From positions 27,620,767-27,684,766 of the forward strand of contig NW_026623089.1 in assembly GCF_023065955.2 (NCBI RefSeq): a stretch of DNA of 64,000 nt, read 5' to 3'. The notes below the pieces were generated by a model. It did not search any database. It saw only the letters and a list, made by a program, of their open reading frames with translations, and had not been told where the DNA came from. The DNA is from Ursus arctos (lineage: Eukaryota; Chordata; Mammalia; Carnivora; Ursidae). Shown one piece after another: positions 59,443 to 64,000 of this stretch. The position numbers were made by a program, and so were the translations under genes. The first letter of the stretch is position 1; the number at the start of each line of letters is the position of its first letter.

Positions 59443-60184
59443 TTTTGTTTTTTTTTAATGATTTTTTATTATATTATGTTAGTCACCATACAGTACATCC
59501 CCAGTTTCCGATGTAAGGCTCGATGATTCATTAGTTGCATATAACACCCAGTGCACCATGCAATACGTGCCCTCCTTACTACCCATCACCGGTCTATCCC
59601 ATTCCCCCATCCCCCTCCCCTCTGAGGCCCTCAGTTTGTTTCTCATAGTCCATAGTCTCTCATGTTTCATTCGCCCTTCTGATTACCCCCCCTTTCTTTA
59701 TCCCTTTCTTCCCGTACCGATCTTCCTAGTTCTTATGTTCCATAGATGAGAGAAATCATATGTTAGTCGTCTTTCTCTGCTTGACTTATTTCACTTAGCA
59801 TTATCTCCTCCAGTGACGTCCATGTTGCAGCAAATGTTGAGAACTCGTTCTTTCTGATAGCTGAGTAATATTCCATTGTATATATGGACCACAACTTCTT
59901 AATCCAGTCATCTGTTGAAGGGCATCTCAGTTCCTTCCACGATTTAGCTATTGTGGACATTGCTGCTATGAACATTGGGGTGCATATGGCCCTTCTCTTC
60001 ACTACGTCTGTATCTTTGGGGTAAACAAACACCCAGTAGTGCAATGGCTGGGTCATAGGGTAGCTCAATTTTTAACTTTTTAAGGGACCTCCACACTGTT
60101 TTCCAGAGTGGCTGTACCAACTTGCATTCCCACCAACAATATAGCAGGGATCCTCTTTCTCCACATCCTCTCCAACAATTGTTG
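59443..60184 (-). mobile_element. 5'-truncated L1 with perfect 18-bp target-site duplication
   Basis: Poly-T, then the carnivore L1 3' UTR (GTTAGTCACCATACAGTACA, CAGTGCACCATGCAATACGT), then reverse ORF2 C-terminus ([20 protein letters not shown] on the - strand) ending at GTTGAGAGG-type sequence (CTCCAACAATTGTT). Exact duplication AGAAACACCCATGTTTTG at 59425-59442 and 60185-60202 defines both ends: 742 bp. ORF2 pieces are broken by frameshift and cannot be functional. Confidence 0.95.
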
Positions 60185-60202
60185 AGAAACACCCATGTTT
60201 TG

Positions 60203-61369
60203 ACTTTGGATGTTCTAACCTTTCTCAGGCATGTGCTTATCTGAAAAATAAGAGACTTTAACCTGATAATCTCTAAGGGTTCTATCAGGTTAGTCAGGAG
60301 ACAGAAACCATACATTATTTTAATAGAACCATATGAAGAATTAAGCAGGCACTGAAGAAAGGGCCGAAGGAAAGTAAGCTAGCATCTACCAGAAGCAGCT
60401 GCCACCATGAAGGCTGTGAGAACAGAGCGAGAGAGGTCTGCGTGCCAACCAAACACAGGAGGTGCCCCCCAGAGCCGACTCCCAGACCGCTGAGCAGGTG
60501 TGCTGCCCGTGTCTCTGAGGAGCATGACGACACTGGTTCCAGGAGTGCAGGACAGACTGAACTCTGTGCTGCTGCCTGGAGGACCCGCCACCGCAGCCGG
60601 CGCTGCTAGGGTGATGCTGATGGGAACAGAGCAAAGAGGAAAAATCCCTTCCTCATCCAGCCTTGCCGCTGTGACACTCTTCCTACAGGAAGTTTCCGTC
60701 ACCGCGCATCTCACTCGACAGCAAAAATGAATAAATGAAAATATAATTTCATCACTGAAATGGAAGTAAAGCATATACTAAACCCAAAGTAATGTGACAC
60801 AGAAAACCCTGGAAGATAAGAAGGGTTAAAGCTTAGGGTGACGTCTGAAACCTGGAGACTTTGACCTTTGTTGACAATACAGGATGCCAAGGCAAGAGAT
60901 AAAGCCCACGCCTGTCAAGATAGAGGATAACGGGAGGCCCTCTGATAAGCCTGGACCCAGAAGCTACCCACCTTTATCTGCAGTGTACAGGTAAGCCCGG
61001 GATAAACCCCACCCTGCAGAAGGAGGCAACAAGGCTACGTGTCTAGCTCCAACGTGGCACTAGGTCAAGGGGTGGAATCTCCCTTAGAATTTGTGAACCA
61101 CAAGTTGGTTCTTGTGCCAGATTATGGTCTGAAGTCATACTAACTATATGGTTGGAAACCCCTAGTGGAGAATTTAATTCAAATTGGTACTGGGTAATGA
61201 CCCCAAGGGACAGGCAAAAGCTTTCCCAGGAGAACTCAGATTCAACTCAGCTTTCAAAGAATGCCCACAGATAAAATGCTAAGGAGAGTGAGCAGCTTGC
61301 AGTCAAAATTCACAAGGCACACAAGGAAATAAAGCACCATGAATAAGAACCAGCGGAAACCTCAGTAGT
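60203..61369. other. Intergenic, nothing recognised
   Basis: Open frames of up to 131 codons on the - strand (60379-60774) have no family resemblance. Some old-repeat character is likely ('GGTTAGTCAGGAGACAGAAA') but I cannot name it. Confidence 0.5.
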
Positions 61370-61985
61370 TCCCAGGGAAACATAAAACCTCAACGAGATG
61401 CCAGTTCATACTCATCAGATTGACAAGAAGTGTATTAAATTGGCATTACCTAGTGTATGCAAGCGCATACCTCCATTCCTACATTATATCCTAAAGAAAC
61501 TCTTACACGTGTATCTCAGGAGTAATACACCAGAATGTTCCTAGCAGTGTTGTTCATACTGGAGAAGAACACCTAGAAATAACCCGACGAGCGACATGAC
61601 AACGGATGCACTGGGCGCGTTCACGCGTTGCTGTGCTGCGGAGGGAGGGGGAGCCAGCCTCACTTTGCGCATCAACGTGGCTGCATCTCAAGAATAATAT
61701 TGAACAAAAGCCACAGAATACATCAGGTAGGAGTCAGGTCGTTTACATAAATTAAAAAAGATACACCTCGTTTAAGGGTACATACCTAGTAAAACTACGG
61801 TAAAAAGCAAGAGGCTAGGATTATCACAAACTTCAGGATGGTCGTTATCTCTGGGGAGGTAAGTAGGAAGGCGGTATAATCAGAGTGGGATCATCAAACC
61901 GGGGTTGGGGGGGTCTACTGTAACTGGATATAATATCCTTCTTTAAAGTGTACATTTTACACACTTCTGTGTAATCTCTCTCACA
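61370..61985 (+). repeat. Old L1 (L1M type) 3' part, sense, abutting ABCC2
   Basis: CCTCAACGAGATGCCAGTTC and CAGATTGACAAGAAGTGTAT correspond to the end of L1 ORF2; GCATCAACGTGGCTGCATCT and GGTCGTTATCTCTGGGGAGG to the following part; CACTTCTGTGTAATCT to the tail. It is antisense to ABCC2 and ends about 50 bp from the ABCC2 stop codon. A segment at 61600-61650 is very GC-shifted (see findings). Confidence 0.7.
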
Positions 61986-62031
61986 AAAAGGAATGATCCT
62001 TATAGTCCTTTCCAACCCATGGAACCTACTG
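61986..62031 (-). other. ABCC2: Start of ABCC2 3' UTR; poly(A) site not located
   Basis: Only about 46 bp separate the stop from the antisense old L1. I find no AATAAA on the - strand within several hundred bp; a possible ATTAAA lies near 61172. The 3' UTR therefore either is very short with a non-canonical signal or runs into L1-derived sequence. Confidence 0.5.
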
Positions 62032-62161
62032 TCAGAATGATGTGCTGTTCACATTTTCAATGCCAGCTTCTTTGGCCATCAGATAGAAGGGGCCCGAACT
62101 TCTCAGCAGTTCCTGAGGGCTGCCATACTCTACAATCTTCCCATTGTCTAGGACCATTATC
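62032..62161 (-). CDS. ABCC2: ABCC2 last exon, coding part
   Basis: On the - strand the acceptor TTTGTTTCAG precedes 62161 and the stop TGA is at 62034-62032. 130 coding nt: one base completing a Lys codon, then 42 residues from [19 protein letters not shown] to [14 protein letters not shown]. This is the end of nucleotide-binding domain 2 and the C-terminal tail of MRP2, the apical export pump for conjugated organic anions such as bilirubin glucuronide. Coding length equals the human last exon (130 nt) as I recall it. The human tail ends in TKF, here TSF. Confidence 0.96.

Positions 62162-64000
<1,839 letters not shown>

Noticed and set aside
60379..60774. 131-codon open frame on the - strand
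   Set aside because: No family resemblance, no splice logic, no poly(A) signal, and it overlaps other frames on both strands. Judged as chance.

Overview
This is mammalian nuclear DNA, almost certainly from a caniform carnivore (bear or a close arctoid relative). It holds many tRNA-Lys-derived carnivore SINEs (head 'GGGCGCCTGGGTGGC', tail 'AATAAATAAAATCTTT'), L1 copies with the carnivore type of 3' UTR, and old MIR, L2 and L1M fragments. There is no prokaryotic, viral or CRISPR content. The identification is by reading only; no database was searched.

Two protein-coding genes lie tail to tail. The first, on the + strand, is the 3' two thirds of DNMBP (Tuba), a Cdc42 guanine-nucleotide exchange scaffold. 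Thirteen consecutive exons from 24194 to 44980 join in frame through consensus splice sites. From the ATG at 24196 they encode 822 residues: the DH (RhoGEF) domain, the BAR domain and the two C-terminal SH3 domains. The exons encoding the N-terminal SH3 domains lie to the left of the window. The second gene, on the - strand at the right end, is ABCC2 (MRP2). Its last two coding exons (62810-63004 and 62032-62161) carry the end of the second nucleotide-binding domain and the C-terminus.

Layout: 1-5860 is non-coding, presumably DNMBP intron. 5874-7085 is a long open exon (388 codons from the ATG at 5921) that I do not recognise; its splice donor has exactly the phase needed to join the DNMBP exon at 24194. 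7086-24193 is intron containing a CpG-rich patch (19.5-20.3 kb), a candidate internal promoter. 24194-46.43 kb holds the DNMBP DH-BAR-SH3-SH3 exons and the 3' UTR, with AATAAA at 46410. 46.43-61.4 kb is intergenic; it is dominated by a nested L1 complex (51.0-57.5 kb, an L1 inside an L1 plus five SINEs) and a separate truncated L1 with a perfect 18-bp target-site duplication. 61.4-64 kb is an antisense old L1 that reaches to within about 50 bp of the ABCC2 stop codon, followed by the ABCC2 exons.

The points most worth following up are the 388-codon exon and the alternative DNMBP products it implies, the candidate internal CpG promoter, an 18-nt micro-exon in the DH domain, two short tracts where old L1 sequence looks changed almost only from A/T to G/C, a (TC)19 tract used as the polypyrimidine tract of a DNMBP splice acceptor, and a changed residue in the C-terminal PDZ-ligand position of ABCC2.
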